A stretch of DNA of 64,000 nucleotides from Fontivita pretiosa (GCF_050410795.1 NZ_CP191258.1:558001-622000), one strand, 5' to 3'; counted from the first letter of the stretch, positions 42,381 to 51,830 are shown. The notes: generated by a model from the sequence alone, not told the origin. A program made the numbers and translations.

Positions 42381-43900
42381 TCCTTGGCTTCACTCAGCGA
42401 CGCGTCGTGTTCGGCGCGGGCGGCGGCGGCCTGAACAAAGCCCTCGGCCGTGGTGTGCTCGGGCAGCAGCACCGCCACCGGACCCTTCTGGATCTTATGG
42501 TTCAGCACGATCACCCAGATCGCAAACAGCAGCAGGTAGATCAGGCTGAACATGACGATCGAGGCCAGCACCTGACCGCCGCTCAACGCTTCGGACACTC
42601 CATGTCTGGTGAGCAGGCCTTCCTCCAGGCGATACTGGATCATGCCGCTCGAATCCAGCAGCGGCGCACCCGTCGCGTCGGTGAGGACGCGCGGATGTAC
42701 GACCCAGGGCTGGCGTCCAACCTCGGCGGCGACCCACCCCAGCTCGTTGGCTACGAAGCCGAGCACAACCGTGAAAACGAAGACCCACATCAGCCATCGC
42801 TTCTGAAACAGCGTGCCGCGCCATCGCAGAAACGATGCGAAAAGCGTCAGCACGATCAGGAACACTCCGATCCCGACCATCAGGCGGTAGCTGAGAAACG
42901 AAAGCGTCACCGGCGGCCAGTATTCCCCCGGAACCTTGTCCAGCCCGATCACCGGCTCATTCGCATCGCCATGCACAAGGAAACTGAGCATCCCCGGGAT
43001 CGCGACGTTGAAGCGGGTCTGGCGCGACTCGGGATCCGGCCAGCCGATCAGCGACAGGTCCGCAGGGCCGGTTACGAAATGCCCTTCGAAGGCGGCGAGC
43101 TTGGCCGGCTGGTGCCTGGCGACCATCCGCGCATTGGAATGCCCGGAAAAAAGCTGCGCCAGGCTGAAGACGGTGGCGAAGATCAGCGCGCCGCTGAACG
43201 ATCGTCTGGCAAATTCCTCATGCCGGCCCTTGAGCAGGTAGTAGGCCGAGATGCTCATGATGAACAACGCGCCGAGGATGAACGCGCCGATAAGCGTGTG
43301 CGTGAGGCGATTCAGCGTGGAGGGGTTGAACACCAGTTGCCAGAAATCGACGGTCTCGGCGCGCAGGATCGGGTTGCCCGCGTCGTCAAACCACGGCTTG
43401 CCGTCCCGCATCATCTGCACGATCCGGTGCCCCGCCGGGGTCTGCTGCCAACTGTTGGCCACGATGATCCAGATCGCCGAGAAGATCGAACCGGCCGCCA
43501 CCAGCAACGTCGCGATGAAGTGGAACAGCGGGCTGACCTTGTCCCAGCCGAAGACCAGCACCGCCAGGAAACCGGATTCGAGGAAGAACGCGAAGATTCC
43601 CTCCGCCGCCAGCGCCGAGCCGAACACATCTCCGACGAACCGGGAATACGCCGCCCAGTTCGTGCCGAACTGGAACTCCATGACGATCCCCGACGCCACG
43701 CCCATGGCGAAGGTGACGGCGAACAGTTGGGTCCAGAACCTTGCCGCCGTCTCGTAGATCGCCTGCCGTCGCGCCAGATACATGGCTTCGAGGTAGACCA
43801 GCACCACTCCCATGCCGATGGTGACCGGCGGGAAGAGGTAATGAAACATGACGGTCAGGGCGAACTGAATCCGCGAGAGCAGGACAACGTCCAGGTCCAT
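42377..43900 (-). CDS. cydA: Cytochrome bd oxidase subunit I
   Basis: 507 residues. Heme ligands are visible: H20 in MFHYLFPPVTIG, a second His in RLTHTLIGAF, and Met in SYRLMVGIG. GRQPWVV is a further signature. The Q-loop after QPAKLAAFEG is short, so it belongs to the short Q-loop (cyanide-insensitive-like) group rather than the E. coli type. Quinol is oxidised on the outer side. ATG 43900 is preferred over an upstream in-frame start. It lies at the head of cydAB. Confidence 0.93.
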   Translation of the reverse strand: MDLDVVLLSRIQFALTVMFHYLFPPVTIGMGVVLVYLEAMYLARRQAIYETAARFWTQLFAVTFAMGVASGIVMEFQFGTNWAAYSRFVGDVFGSALAAEGIFAFFLESGFLAVLVFGWDKVSPLFHFIATLLVAAGSIFSAIWIIVANSWQQTPAGHRIVQMMRDGKPWFDDAGNPILRAETVDFWQLVFNPSTLNRLTHTLIGAFILGALFIMSISAYYLLKGRHEEFARRSFSGALIFATVFSLAQLFSGHSNARMVARHQPAKLAAFEGHFVTGPADLSLIGWPDPESRQTRFNVAIPGMLSFLVHGDANEPVIGLDKVPGEYWPPVTLSFLSYRLMVGIGVFLIVLTLFASFLRWRGTLFQKRWLMWVFVFTVVLGFVANELGWVAAEVGRQPWVVHPRVLTDATGAPLLDSSGMIQYRLEEGLLTRHGVSEALSGGQVLASIVMFSLIYLLLFAIWVIVLNHKIQKGPVAVLLPEHTTAEGFVQAAAARAEHDASLSEAKE

Positions 43901-44067
43901 GTCAGGCACCGTTCCGTTTGGCGCGCACAACAGTATGCCATTGCCACCGGCCTCCGCCAGCGGTGCATTCCCTTAACCCCCGGGGCAAATTGTCGCAGGG
44001 GCGACGGCGACGCAGCAGCGCACACCCGCCGGGGTTCACCTCTGTATTGGAGCCTGCTGTTGCGTGG

Positions 44068-44526
44068 TTATGCGGCGGTTGTCCTGGGATAGTAGCAGCG
44101 GATCGCACGCGCGATCTGCGCGTGCGAGCTGAGCACGAAGATCGCCTTGCCCCCAAGAATCTTCAGCAGCTCGCGCGCGAGGATCGGATACGCCGCCTCG
44201 TCGATCGCCAGCACCAGCTCGTCTCCCAGCGTGCGAATCGGAATGACGTGGAATCGCACTGCAAGCTGCGCCGGAAGCCGCGCCACCGCCTGCGCGTCGA
44301 TCCCGAATTGATCCAGGTCCACCCGCTGGGGCTGTTCGGCAAGCTGGCTGGACCAGGCACGCCAGACGTGTTCAGGCGAACACAGCCCCAGCTCGATGGC
44401 AATATCGCCAAACCGCTTGCCGCTGACTCCCTGCTCGCACAGCACTTCTTCGATGTCGTGCGCGCTCAGCGGCACCATCCCGCTCAGCCGCTCGCCTATG
44501 CGCTTGCCGGATTTGGCGTTGGCCAT
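44068..44526 (-). CDS. Stand-alone GspE N-terminal-domain protein
   Basis: 152 residues. The pattern GERLSGMVPLSAHDIEEVL, GKRFGDIAIELGLCSPEHV, ARLPAQLAVRFHVIPIRTLG and LVLAIDEAAYPILARELLKILG matches the N-terminal (T2SSE_N/MshEN) domain of type II secretion and type IV pilus ATPases. The ATPase domain itself is absent. MshEN domains bind c-di-GMP in some proteins, so it may be a small regulator of pilus or secretion function. The start is set by GGAGGAA, 8 bases before the ATG. Confidence 0.7.
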   Translation of the reverse strand: MANAKSGKRIGERLSGMVPLSAHDIEEVLCEQGVSGKRFGDIAIELGLCSPEHVWRAWSSQLAEQPQRVDLDQFGIDAQAVARLPAQLAVRFHVIPIRTLGDELVLAIDEAAYPILARELLKILGGKAIFVLSSHAQIARAIRCYYPRTTAA

Positions 44527-44724
44527 GATGCACGTTCCTCCAGGAAGCCTTTGCCGCCGCTGCATTGCGGCGCAACTGCTCCTTTGTCCAAGTCCCCGGC
44601 AAAACGTACGATGGAAGCAGGCAGGCGGCAACCGATCCGCGGGCAACTTCGCCGACGCGCCGCGTAAGGCCGGCGAAGATCTGACGGGCGTGCTGGATCC
44701 CCCGCCGCCGCAGCAACCTGCATT

Positions 44725-45501
44725 ATGCGAATCGTGTCCTATAACATTCTTGAAGGCGGCGTGGGGCGGGCCGATCCGCTGGCCGAAATCCTGCTGGCTC
44801 AGCGGGCCGACATCGTGGCGCTGGTGGAGGCCGACGACCCGGGCGTGGTGGATCGCATCGCCTCACGCCTGAAAATGGACTACATCCACGCCACTGCCGG
44901 ACGCACGGGCGCGGCTCTGCTCAGCCGATACGACATCCTCGAAACCATCGATCACGCCGCTCTGGGAAAGCCGGTGGGCAAGGCGCTGCTGGAGGCAGTG
45001 GTCAATTCCACGGTTGCTGGGCAGTGGACTGTCGGGGTGGTGCACCTGACACACGGCGCGTACGAGGCCAACGAACAGCAGCGGCAGCAGGAGCTGGCCG
45101 TGGTGCTGGACACCTTTGCAGAGCATCGTCGCGCGAATCGCCCGCATCTGCTGGTCGGCGATTTCAACGCCAACGCGCCGTATCAGCAGATCGACCCGCA
45201 GCGCTGCAAGCCGTCCACACGTCAGGCGTGGCAGGCCAACGGCCAGCAGATCCCCCGCCGCGTGGTGCAGATGCTGCTCGACGCCGGGTATGTCGACACC
45301 CTGCACGCCGTAGACCCCCGCGCCGCCAGCACCGCCGCCAGCTTTACCACCCTCTACCCCGGACAACGAGTCGATTACATTTTTGTCTTCGGCGGCAATG
45401 CCGCGGCTAAGATAACCCGGGCCTGGATTGAACAGGATCGCCTGGCCAAATATGCCAGCGATCATTTCCCCGTGGGCGCGGAAATCGTAGTGGATCAGTG
45501 A
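44725..45501 (+). CDS. Endonuclease/exonuclease/phosphatase family protein
   Basis: 258 residues with all EEP motifs: RIVSYNILEGG, VALVEADDP, GVVHLTHG, LLVGDFNANAP, RVDYIFVFG and ASDHFPVGAEI. These Mg-dependent enzymes cleave phosphodiesters in DNA, RNA, phosphoinositides or sphingomyelin. There is no signal peptide, so it acts in the cytoplasm. The next gene starts by sharing one base with its stop (TGATG), so the two are made as a pair. Confidence 0.88.
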   Translation: MRIVSYNILEGGVGRADPLAEILLAQRADIVALVEADDPGVVDRIASRLKMDYIHATAGRTGAALLSRYDILETIDHAALGKPVGKALLEAVVNSTVAGQWTVGVVHLTHGAYEANEQQRQQELAVVLDTFAEHRRANRPHLLVGDFNANAPYQQIDPQRCKPSTRQAWQANGQQIPRRVVQMLLDAGYVDTLHAVDPRAASTAASFTTLYPGQRVDYIFVFGGNAAAKITRAWIEQDRLAKYASDHFPVGAEIVVDQ

Positions 45502-46427
45502 TGGGCAGAATCACGAGCTGGCGAACCTTCGCGAACTGGGCCAAGCATCGCCCGCTGACGCTGCGTCTGGCCGACTGGCTGGGGCGCGGACGCGGGCGCT
45601 TTCGCTGGCTCGACCTGCTCAACGCCCCGCCACGCCCGCCAAAGATTCCACGGCTGGATCGCTGGCACAGCCACGAGCTGGCCGCCGTCTGGATTGGACA
45701 CGCCACCGTCCTGCTGCGGATCGGACAGCAGACGATCCTGACCGATCCGGTGCTGTCCAATCGCATTGGTGTGGGGCTGGGCCTGATGACCGGCGGCCCG
45801 CGGCGGCATGTCGCGCCTGCGCTGTCCATCCGGCAGCTTCCCAGAATCGATCTGATCCTCGTCTCGCATGCACACTTTGATCATCTGGATCGTCCCACCC
45901 TTCAGCGATTGCCCAAGAACATTCCCGTCGTCACCTCACGGCATACGCACGACCTGATCCGTGACCTGGGATTCACTACCGTCATGGAAATGCAATGGGG
46001 CCAGCGTCTGCGCGTCGGCGAACAGCTCGAGCTGATCGCCCAGCAGATCGAGCACTGGGGCGCCAGAACCTTCTTCGACCGACATCGCGGGTTCAACGCC
46101 TATCTCATCCAGTCGCCACGACATCGCGTGCTCTACGGCGGCGACACCGCCTACCACGAGCACTTCAAGAGCATCGGCAAGGTTGATCTGGCGATCCTTG
46201 GCATCGGCGGATACGACCCATACATCCAGGCGCATGCCACGCCCGAGCAGGCATGGCGCATGGTCGATCATGTCCGCGCCGACTGGGTGCTGCCGATGCA
46301 CCACAGCACGTTTCGCCTGAGCCACGAGCCGATGGCCGAGCCGCTGGAGCGACTGCTCGACGCCGCCGGCAACGATGCCTCGCGCATCATCGTCCGCCAG
46401 ATCGGCGACATGTGGTCGGCCAACTGA
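45501..46427 (+). CDS. Metallo-beta-lactamase-fold hydrolase (NAPE-PLD/UlaG-like)
   Basis: 308 residues. The zinc-binding signature is LVSHAHFDHLDRPTL; further metal-binding residues are in VTSRHTHDLI, YGGDTAYHEHFKSIG and LPMHHSTFRLSHEPM. The spacing and the FDRHRGFNAYLI segment fit the NAPE-PLD-type branch, phospholipase-D-like enzymes. It may act on a phosphodiester lipid or a small cyclic ester. Translation is coupled to the EEP enzyme upstream, so the pair could hydrolyse the same class of phosphodiesters. Confidence 0.85.
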   Translation: MGRITSWRTFANWAKHRPLTLRLADWLGRGRGRFRWLDLLNAPPRPPKIPRLDRWHSHELAAVWIGHATVLLRIGQQTILTDPVLSNRIGVGLGLMTGGPRRHVAPALSIRQLPRIDLILVSHAHFDHLDRPTLQRLPKNIPVVTSRHTHDLIRDLGFTTVMEMQWGQRLRVGEQLELIAQQIEHWGARTFFDRHRGFNAYLIQSPRHRVLYGGDTAYHEHFKSIGKVDLAILGIGGYDPYIQAHATPEQAWRMVDHVRADWVLPMHHSTFRLSHEPMAEPLERLLDAAGNDASRIIVRQIGDMWSAN

Positions 46428-46904
46428 TCCGGCGCTGCGCTTGCGCCTCAGCTCGATAACACAAGCTTTCGTGTCCGAGCCCGTCTGGGAAATGCGGCGG
46501 TCTTTCGTGTCACGCGCGTCTGGCTCATGGTCGAAATACTTGCACGGACGAGACGCCCGTGACACGTCCCAGCCAACTGTGGCATGGTCGTCCCGGCCAT
46601 GCAGAGTGCGCTCGAGTTCGAAAAGCTGATCTTCGGACCCCTCATCACTTCATGCCCCTCATCACGGGCCCGACGCCTGTGGCACAGGCAGCCATTCTTC
46701 CTGCCGTCGCTGCTGCGCAGGCCGGACCGCACACCGGCGATTTTTCGCTTGCCACTCGACGCCTGCCGCGATAGGGTGCTGTTGGCCGATCGGGCGGCCA
46801 ACGGTCCGCGTGAAGGGTTTTACCCGCCCGTCACACATGTGCGATATAGCCTTCTTTCCGCCCGTGAACCGCGGACGCCGGGCATGCTGGAAGGAAGGTC
46901 TCTC
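46428..46904. repeat. Gene-free 477-base stretch with dispersed repeats
   Basis: It contains the imperfect hairpin CGGACGAGACGCCCG (46545-46559), a 67-base block at 46571-46637 matching 33276-33342 at 55 of 67 positions, and the perfect hairpin GCCTGT-GGC-ACAGGC (46675-46689). The small open frames here come from the repeats. No gene is supported before the ankyrin gene. Confidence 0.55.
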
Positions 46905-48428
46905 ATGCCGCAGCGCGATCAACGTTCCGATTCGGCGCCACGTTCCGAGCCGCCTGTGCCCAACCTCCAGTGGTGTCGCAAGGCAGCAAAGAAGATGCTC
47001 CTGGAGCTGCGTCGCCAGGACCCTGCCGCGCGCCTGGCCGACGCACAGCTCCTGGTCGCCCGACAGCATGGCTTTGCAAGCTGGCGAAAGCTACGGGCGC
47101 ATCTGCACAGTACACGCAAGGACATGGCTGGCTCAACCACAGCGGCTGCGCGTCCCGAGCTTGTTGACGAGTTCATCATCGCCGCAACAGTCGATCCCGA
47201 GCATGACCATCGTCAGGGCAGCCTTCATCGCGCCCACGAGTTGCTCGACGAACATCCGTGGATCGGCGATGCAAACCTGTTGGCCGCGTGCGTGCTTGGC
47301 CGGGCCGAGCGCGTCGGCCAGTTGCTGCGAGACGACCGCTCGCTGGCCACAGCAGCCGGTGGGCCGCGAGGGTGGACGCCGCTGCTGTACCTGTGTTTTT
47401 CCCGATACCTCAGACTGTCCAGAGACCGCTCCGGCGACTTCGTTGATGCGGCCAGACTGCTGCTGGATGCCGGGGCAGATCCCAACAGCTTCTTCGAGGC
47501 GCGCGCTGGAACGCACATCGAACGCGAAACGGCGCTGTACGGCGCCTGTGGCGTGGCCAATGATCCGAACCTGACCGCACTGCTGCTGGATCGCGGCGCC
47601 ATCCCGACCAATCCCCCCGATAATGAATCACTCTACCATGCGACCGAGTTTGCTGACCATGCCTGCCTGCGACTGCTGCTGGAGCGAATCCCGCCGTCTT
47701 CCTGGCTGAATTACTGCATGTGTCACATGATGGATCGTGAAGACCCGGCCGGGCTGCGGCTGTTCTTGGATCACGCCGCCGACGTGAACTGGCTGATCGA
47801 CCGCGGCCAGCCGCGCGGCTGGCGCCCGCTGCATTTCGCCATCGATCGCAACCGCAGCGCGACCATCATCGGCATGCTGCTCGATGCCGGAGCCGATCCC
47901 AACCTGCCCGACGCCAATGGCGTTACGCCCTATGAGCTTGCCACCCGGCTCGGCGATGCCCAGGCCGCCAGCCTGCTGCTTGATCGGGGCGCCTCGGGTG
48001 TGTTGACGCCGACCGAGGCCATTCTCGCGGCGATTGTGTCCGGCGACGAAGCCCGCGCTCGACGCCTGCTCGGTGATAACGTGAAGGGCTTTGTCGATTC
48101 TCTCTCGCCGCAGCAGCGACAGGCCCTGCCTCGCGCCGCCGCCAACGGGAATCTTCAGGCCGTCATGCTCATGCTTGATCTCGGCTTCGACATCGACACC
48201 AAAGGAAGCTGGGGCGGCAGCGCGATTCACCAGGCGGCGTGGAACGGACACGTCGAGATCGTCCGCCTGCTGATTGCACGCGGGGCGCGACTGGACTTGA
48301 AGCAGGACTTTGGCGGCGACGCGCTGAGCACCGCCATCCACGGCGCCGGTCACGCCGGACACGACAACGGACCGGCCATTGTCGAGCTGATCGCCCGCGC
48401 CATGCCCGCTGGCGACTTGTCCCTCTAG
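46905..48428 (+). CDS. Ankyrin-repeat protein
   Basis: 507 residues, cytoplasmic. After an N-terminal helical region (LQWCRKAAKKMLLELRRQDP, ARQHGFASWRKLRAHL) there are about eight ankyrin repeats, for example LLLDAGADPNSF, GWRPLHFAIDRN, MLLDAGADPNLPDANGVTPY and AIHQAAWNGHVEIVRLLIARG. Ankyrin arrays bind other proteins; no enzyme domain is present. AAGGAAGG at 46891-46898 fits the start at ATG 46905; ATG 46884 is in frame too. Confidence 0.88.
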   Translation: MPQRDQRSDSAPRSEPPVPNLQWCRKAAKKMLLELRRQDPAARLADAQLLVARQHGFASWRKLRAHLHSTRKDMAGSTTAAARPELVDEFIIAATVDPEHDHRQGSLHRAHELLDEHPWIGDANLLAACVLGRAERVGQLLRDDRSLATAAGGPRGWTPLLYLCFSRYLRLSRDRSGDFVDAARLLLDAGADPNSFFEARAGTHIERETALYGACGVANDPNLTALLLDRGAIPTNPPDNESLYHATEFADHACLRLLLERIPPSSWLNYCMCHMMDREDPAGLRLFLDHAADVNWLIDRGQPRGWRPLHFAIDRNRSATIIGMLLDAGADPNLPDANGVTPYELATRLGDAQAASLLLDRGASGVLTPTEAILAAIVSGDEARARRLLGDNVKGFVDSLSPQQRQALPRAAANGNLQAVMLMLDLGFDIDTKGSWGGSAIHQAAWNGHVEIVRLLIARGARLDLKQDFGGDALSTAIHGAGHAGHDNGPAIVELIARAMPAGDLSL

Positions 48429-48489
48429 ATGGAGCAGGCGCGCCGCGAAGCCCCGCCCGCCGTGGCACAGGTTCTGCAAAACAAAAAGG

Positions 48490-48531
48490 GGTCGGGAGTC
48501 TTTTCGGAACCCTGAAAAAAGACTCCCGACC
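48490..48531. repeat. Hairpin at left end of the IS
   Basis: GGTCGGGAGTCTTTT (48490-48504) and AAAAGACTCCCGACC (48517-48531) are a perfect 15-bp inverted repeat with a 12-base loop. It overlaps the terminal repeat and may stop readthrough from the ankyrin gene into the transposase. Confidence 0.7.
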
Positions 48532-48607
48532 GGCTCAGTCTCGACCCTCTCCAAGTTCGGCGCATGTTCGGTAGCGCCACGCCGATGCAGTGGGTACAAG
48601 CTGCGGG

Positions 48608-49591
48608 ATGGAAACATCTCGATCACCATGGAAGGTCCTGCGGCAGGCCCATGAACTGGCCCTCCGCGTCTGGCCGGCCTACTCCTGCGACTGCAGCCGC
48701 CACGACTTCACGCTCCCGCAACTCTTCGCCTGCCTCGTTCTGCGCGAGCAGCTCAAGCTCAGCTATCGCAGGGCCGAGCAACTGCTGCGCGACTCGCCGC
48801 AGTGGCTGGCCGACCTCGGCATGTCCCGCGCCCCGGATCACAACACCCTCTGGCGGGCCTTCGGCACGCTTCTCAAGACCCGGCGCGTCAACCGCATGCT
48901 CGACCTGCTGGCCCAGCTTGCCGCCAAGGCCAAACTGCTGCGTAAGCTCGACTCGAGCAAGCCGCTGACCCTCGACAGCACCTGCTACGAGGCGCGTCAC
49001 CGCTCACGCCATTACGACCGCGTCTGCCGCAAGATGCTCCTGCGCGATGGCGGCAAATACACCGAAAAAACCGATGCAGACGAGGTCAATCGCTCACGCT
49101 CGCGCCGGGCCCGGCAGATGCCGAAGCTGGCCCTGGCGGTGGCCTCGGCCTGTCACCTCATCCTGGCGGCGCGGGTTCATATCGGCTGCGGGTCCGATGC
49201 GCCGGACTTCGCGCCGCTGTTGTACCATGCGTGGCGGCGGGCCAATGTGAACGTCGTCGTCGCCGACGCTGGATACGACTCAGAGGCCAACCACCGCAGC
49301 GCCCGCCTGGACATGGGTGTGCGCTCGGTGATTCCCACGGGCATCGGGCGGCCGTCGAGCAAGCCGCCCGGCGGTCGATATCGCCGGCTGATGAAGCAGC
49401 GGTTTGCCCGCAAGGCGGACCGGCGAACCTACGGCCAGCGAGCGCAGAGCGAGACGGTCAACAGCATGATGAAGCGGAACTTTGGCGATGCCCTGCGTTC
49501 CGTGCAACGCCGCCGTCGCCGGCAGGAGATGCTCTTGCGGACCCTGACGCACGACATCATGATCTACGCCAATTATGAGGGTCGAGACTGA
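48608..49591 (+). CDS. DDE transposase (IS5/IS4-like)
   Basis: 327 residues. The N-terminal helical part (HDFTLPQLFACLVLREQLKL, LSYRRAEQLLRD) is DNA-binding. The catalytic triad is seen as TLDSTCYEARHR (first Asp), VVVADAGYDSEANHR (second Asp) and QRAQSETVNSMMKRNFG (Glu with K/R following). It is intact, so the element may still be active. ATG 48608 is preferred over GTG 48590. The stop lies 4 bases inside the right terminal repeat. Confidence 0.88.
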   Translation: METSRSPWKVLRQAHELALRVWPAYSCDCSRHDFTLPQLFACLVLREQLKLSYRRAEQLLRDSPQWLADLGMSRAPDHNTLWRAFGTLLKTRRVNRMLDLLAQLAAKAKLLRKLDSSKPLTLDSTCYEARHRSRHYDRVCRKMLLRDGGKYTEKTDADEVNRSRSRRARQMPKLALAVASACHLILAARVHIGCGSDAPDFAPLLYHAWRRANVNVVVADAGYDSEANHRSARLDMGVRSVIPTGIGRPSSKPPGGRYRRLMKQRFARKADRRTYGQRAQSETVNSMMKRNFGDALRSVQRRRRRQEMLLRTLTHDIMIYANYEGRD

Positions 49592-49655
49592 GCCACTCCC
49601 GACCCCTTTTCGCCACCTGCGCCGATCTCCGCTCGCCGCGGAGTTGCCGGCGAAC

Positions 49656-50693
49656 TCACGATGCGCCCGGTGTGGCGTCGGAATCGGACGAACCGCTCGG
49701 CCCCGGGGATTCGCCCCCGGATGATCCTGCCCATACCGTCACCTCGGCGCTGTCCGATGCCTCCTGCTGCGGGTGATCCGGCTGAACGCCCTGATCCGGA
49801 TGATCCGCCGCTTCGGAACTTGTCTCCGGCTCGGGCGGCGGAGTCATGGAGTTCAGCACGTCCACGGCGTTTTCACCCCGTCGCGGCGCGGCGGCGATCT
49901 GCCGGGGCTTTCGTGGACGGCTCGTCTTCGGCGGCTTTTTCCTGTGAACCGCGGCTTCCGGCGGCAGATCCTGCGGAATGTACAGAATCCGCCGACAGCT
50001 TGGGCAGAACACCAACTCGTCACGCGAGTGCAGCTTGTTGTAAACGTCTGTGACCAGCTCCATGTTGCACGCCGAGCAGATGTACTCCTCACGGCGAGGA
50101 TCGGGCTTGGCAATTGGCGCCAGCGCCTCGCCGTCGTGGTGCTCGGCCAGGCGGTCGTAAATCTCCAGGGCCTTGGGCGGCACCGCCTTCCGCGCCTCGT
50201 CGCGGGGAACGCGCAGCGCCTCCACCTCCGCCTGAAGCGCGGCCAGCTTGTCGCTGATTCCCTCCCTGAGGCTGGCCAGCTTGCTGCGCTCGGCCTCGAG
50301 CTGCGACGCCAGCTCCGCCAACTGCTTCTGCCCGCGCTCCACCTGCTCCATCAGCTTGATCAGCTCGTCCTCGATCTTGGCCTTATCCACCTTCTCGGTG
50401 TTGATCTCCACCAGGAACGCCTGATACTCCTTGTTGGTCTTGGCCTGCTGCTGCTGAAGGCGGAGTTTTTCGATGTGCGCCTCGCGGCTTTTCAGATCCA
50501 GCTCGACCTGCCCGGCCTTGGCGCGCGCCTCCATGAGCGTGGCACTGGCCAGGCGATGCTTCTCCACCAGGTCGCTCACGCGGCGTTCCTGGACGCGCAC
50601 ATCCCTGCTGGCTGCCTCGAGCCTGGCCTGCGCCGCTCGCATCCGCTGATCTGCTTCAAACAGCTTGACCAGGGCGATGTTGGTCGGACCCAT
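49656..50693 (-). CDS. Coiled-coil protein with C4 zinc ribbon
   Basis: 345 residues. Residues 5-175 form a long antiparallel coiled coil (RLEAASRDVRVQERRVSDL, QLASQLEAERSKLASL), followed by a zinc ribbon EYICSACNMEL ... ELVFCPSCRRILYIP. The last 90 residues are low-complexity Pro/Ser/Glu. This matches the widespread family of C4-type zinc-ribbon proteins (CT398-like) that bind secretion or sigma-54-related partners in chlamydiae and relatives; its role here is unknown. ATG 50693 is chosen because the frame upstream is not coiled-coil-like. Confidence 0.8.
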   Translation of the reverse strand: MGPTNIALVKLFEADQRMRAAQARLEAASRDVRVQERRVSDLVEKHRLASATLMEARAKAGQVELDLKSREAHIEKLRLQQQQAKTNKEYQAFLVEINTEKVDKAKIEDELIKLMEQVERGQKQLAELASQLEAERSKLASLREGISDKLAALQAEVEALRVPRDEARKAVPPKALEIYDRLAEHHDGEALAPIAKPDPRREEYICSACNMELVTDVYNKLHSRDELVFCPSCRRILYIPQDLPPEAAVHRKKPPKTSRPRKPRQIAAAPRRGENAVDVLNSMTPPPEPETSSEAADHPDQGVQPDHPQQEASDSAEVTVWAGSSGGESPGPSGSSDSDATPGAS

Positions 50694-50917
50694 GAATGGA
50701 CACCTCGACTGTGAGTGTTTCAAAGATCGCTGTTCCGCCCGTCGCTGTACTGCGCACGCCGGTCGGAAGAATACCTCATTATGCGGATTTGCCCCACCGT
50801 GAAAAGGGCAAGAGCCTGCGATAACTCGTCGCGGTGCTGTGCATTGACTCCGAATCGAGCAAACCAGCTGCGGTTCGGTCGTCATTGCGCTGCCCCGCCT
50901 CATCCGGCGCGACGCGC

Positions 50918-51532
50918 TCACTCGAAACTCGCGATCCACTCGTCAGCAAGTGCAGCGTGCGGCTGGCCGGAGTGCACGAGCTGGATCACGTAGACCCCGG
51001 CGGCCCTGGCGGCGGCAACGCCGGTTTCGCTGTCCTCGATCGCGCATGCCTGCCCGGCCCCCACGCCCAGCTCCGCCAGCGCACGCAGGTACAGCTCCGG
51101 CGCGGGCTTGTGCGCGACGCCGTCGGACCTTCCCACCACCACGGAAAACAGCGACGACAGGCCGACATATTCAAGTCGCCGGCGAAGCTGCCTGACGTCG
51201 CAGCTCGAGCAAATCGCCAGCCGGTGCGTCCGCGCCAGCGACCGCACGAATCGATCCACGCCCGGAACCAGCCGCAATTCTCCCGCAGCCTCCATTTCTG
51301 CTTCGATTTGCCACTTCCGCTGCACACATCGCCGCGGATCATGTCCGGGAAAGAGCAGCGGCGCCAGCTCGATATCCACCCGGCCCGCTATTTGCTCGAC
51401 GGGAATCCGGCAGTCGCCAAGCCCCAACTCACGTCCGACGCGTGTCCACGCCCGCGCCTGCAACGTCTCCGAATCCACAATCACCCCATCGAAATCGAAG
51501 ATCACCGCACGAAATCTACTCAAGTCGATCAT
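50918..51532 (-). CDS. HAD-superfamily sugar phosphatase/mutase-like protein
   Basis: 204 residues. HAD motif I is VIFDFDGVIVDSE, motif II is AICSSCD (Ser), motif III the Lys of AHKPAPELYL, and motif IV is AIEDSETGV. The helical cap after motif I (ARAWTRVGRELGL) is of the beta-phosphoglucomutase/phosphatase class. It probably dephosphorylates or isomerises a small sugar phosphate. ATG 51532 (MIDLSRFRAVIF) is preferred. Confidence 0.88.
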   Translation of the reverse strand: MIDLSRFRAVIFDFDGVIVDSETLQARAWTRVGRELGLGDCRIPVEQIAGRVDIELAPLLFPGHDPRRCVQRKWQIEAEMEAAGELRLVPGVDRFVRSLARTHRLAICSSCDVRQLRRRLEYVGLSSLFSVVVGRSDGVAHKPAPELYLRALAELGVGAGQACAIEDSETGVAAARAAGVYVIQLVHSGQPHAALADEWIASFE

Positions 51533-51560
51533 GCCGGGCATCGCCTTTCGCCATGGCCGA

Positions 51561-51830
51561 AAAATCGATGGACAATCATACTCGACACGCTCGAATCTGA
51601 ACCGATCCCCGTTGTGATGGTGCCATGCTTGGCCGAGGTGGCCATGGCATCACGCACGCATCCGCATCGCTTGTTGGGCAGCGAGGCGACAACAGTCACG
51701 CCGGCGCGCCTCGATGCGGTGCACACTCCACAGATTTTTGCATAATGTGGAGCTGGCCGGCGAACATGATATCGCCGCCGTCGCCAACGCGATCGACAAA
51801 TGGATGACCAACGCCAGGGATCCCGGATGA
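51561..51830 (+). pseudogene. Possible frameshifted C-terminal fragment upstream of the ceramidase-like gene
   Basis: One frame reads protein-like sequence (EPIPVVMVPCLAEVAMAS, then ATTVTPARLDAVHTPQIFA) and stops at 51743-51745. The +1 frame then continues (HNVELAGEHDIAAVANAIDK) to a TGA at 51828-51830 that overlaps ATG 51827 as ATGA, the usual coupling pattern here. A base lost in the T-run at 51735-51739 would join the two. The family is not recognised; a decayed gene or chance are both possible. Confidence 0.25.

Larger units (their letters stand above)
48484..49610 (+). mobile_element. Complete insertion sequence with terminal inverted repeats
   Basis: About 1.13 kb bounded by AAAAGGGGTCGGGAGT (48484-48499) and its exact complement (49595-49610). 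It carries one DDE transposase. The left end also has a hairpin (48490-48504 pairing with 48517-48531). No target duplication could be identified next to the ends (ACAA on the left, CGCC on the right). It sits in the gap between the ankyrin gene and the zinc-ribbon gene and disrupts neither. Confidence 0.8.
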
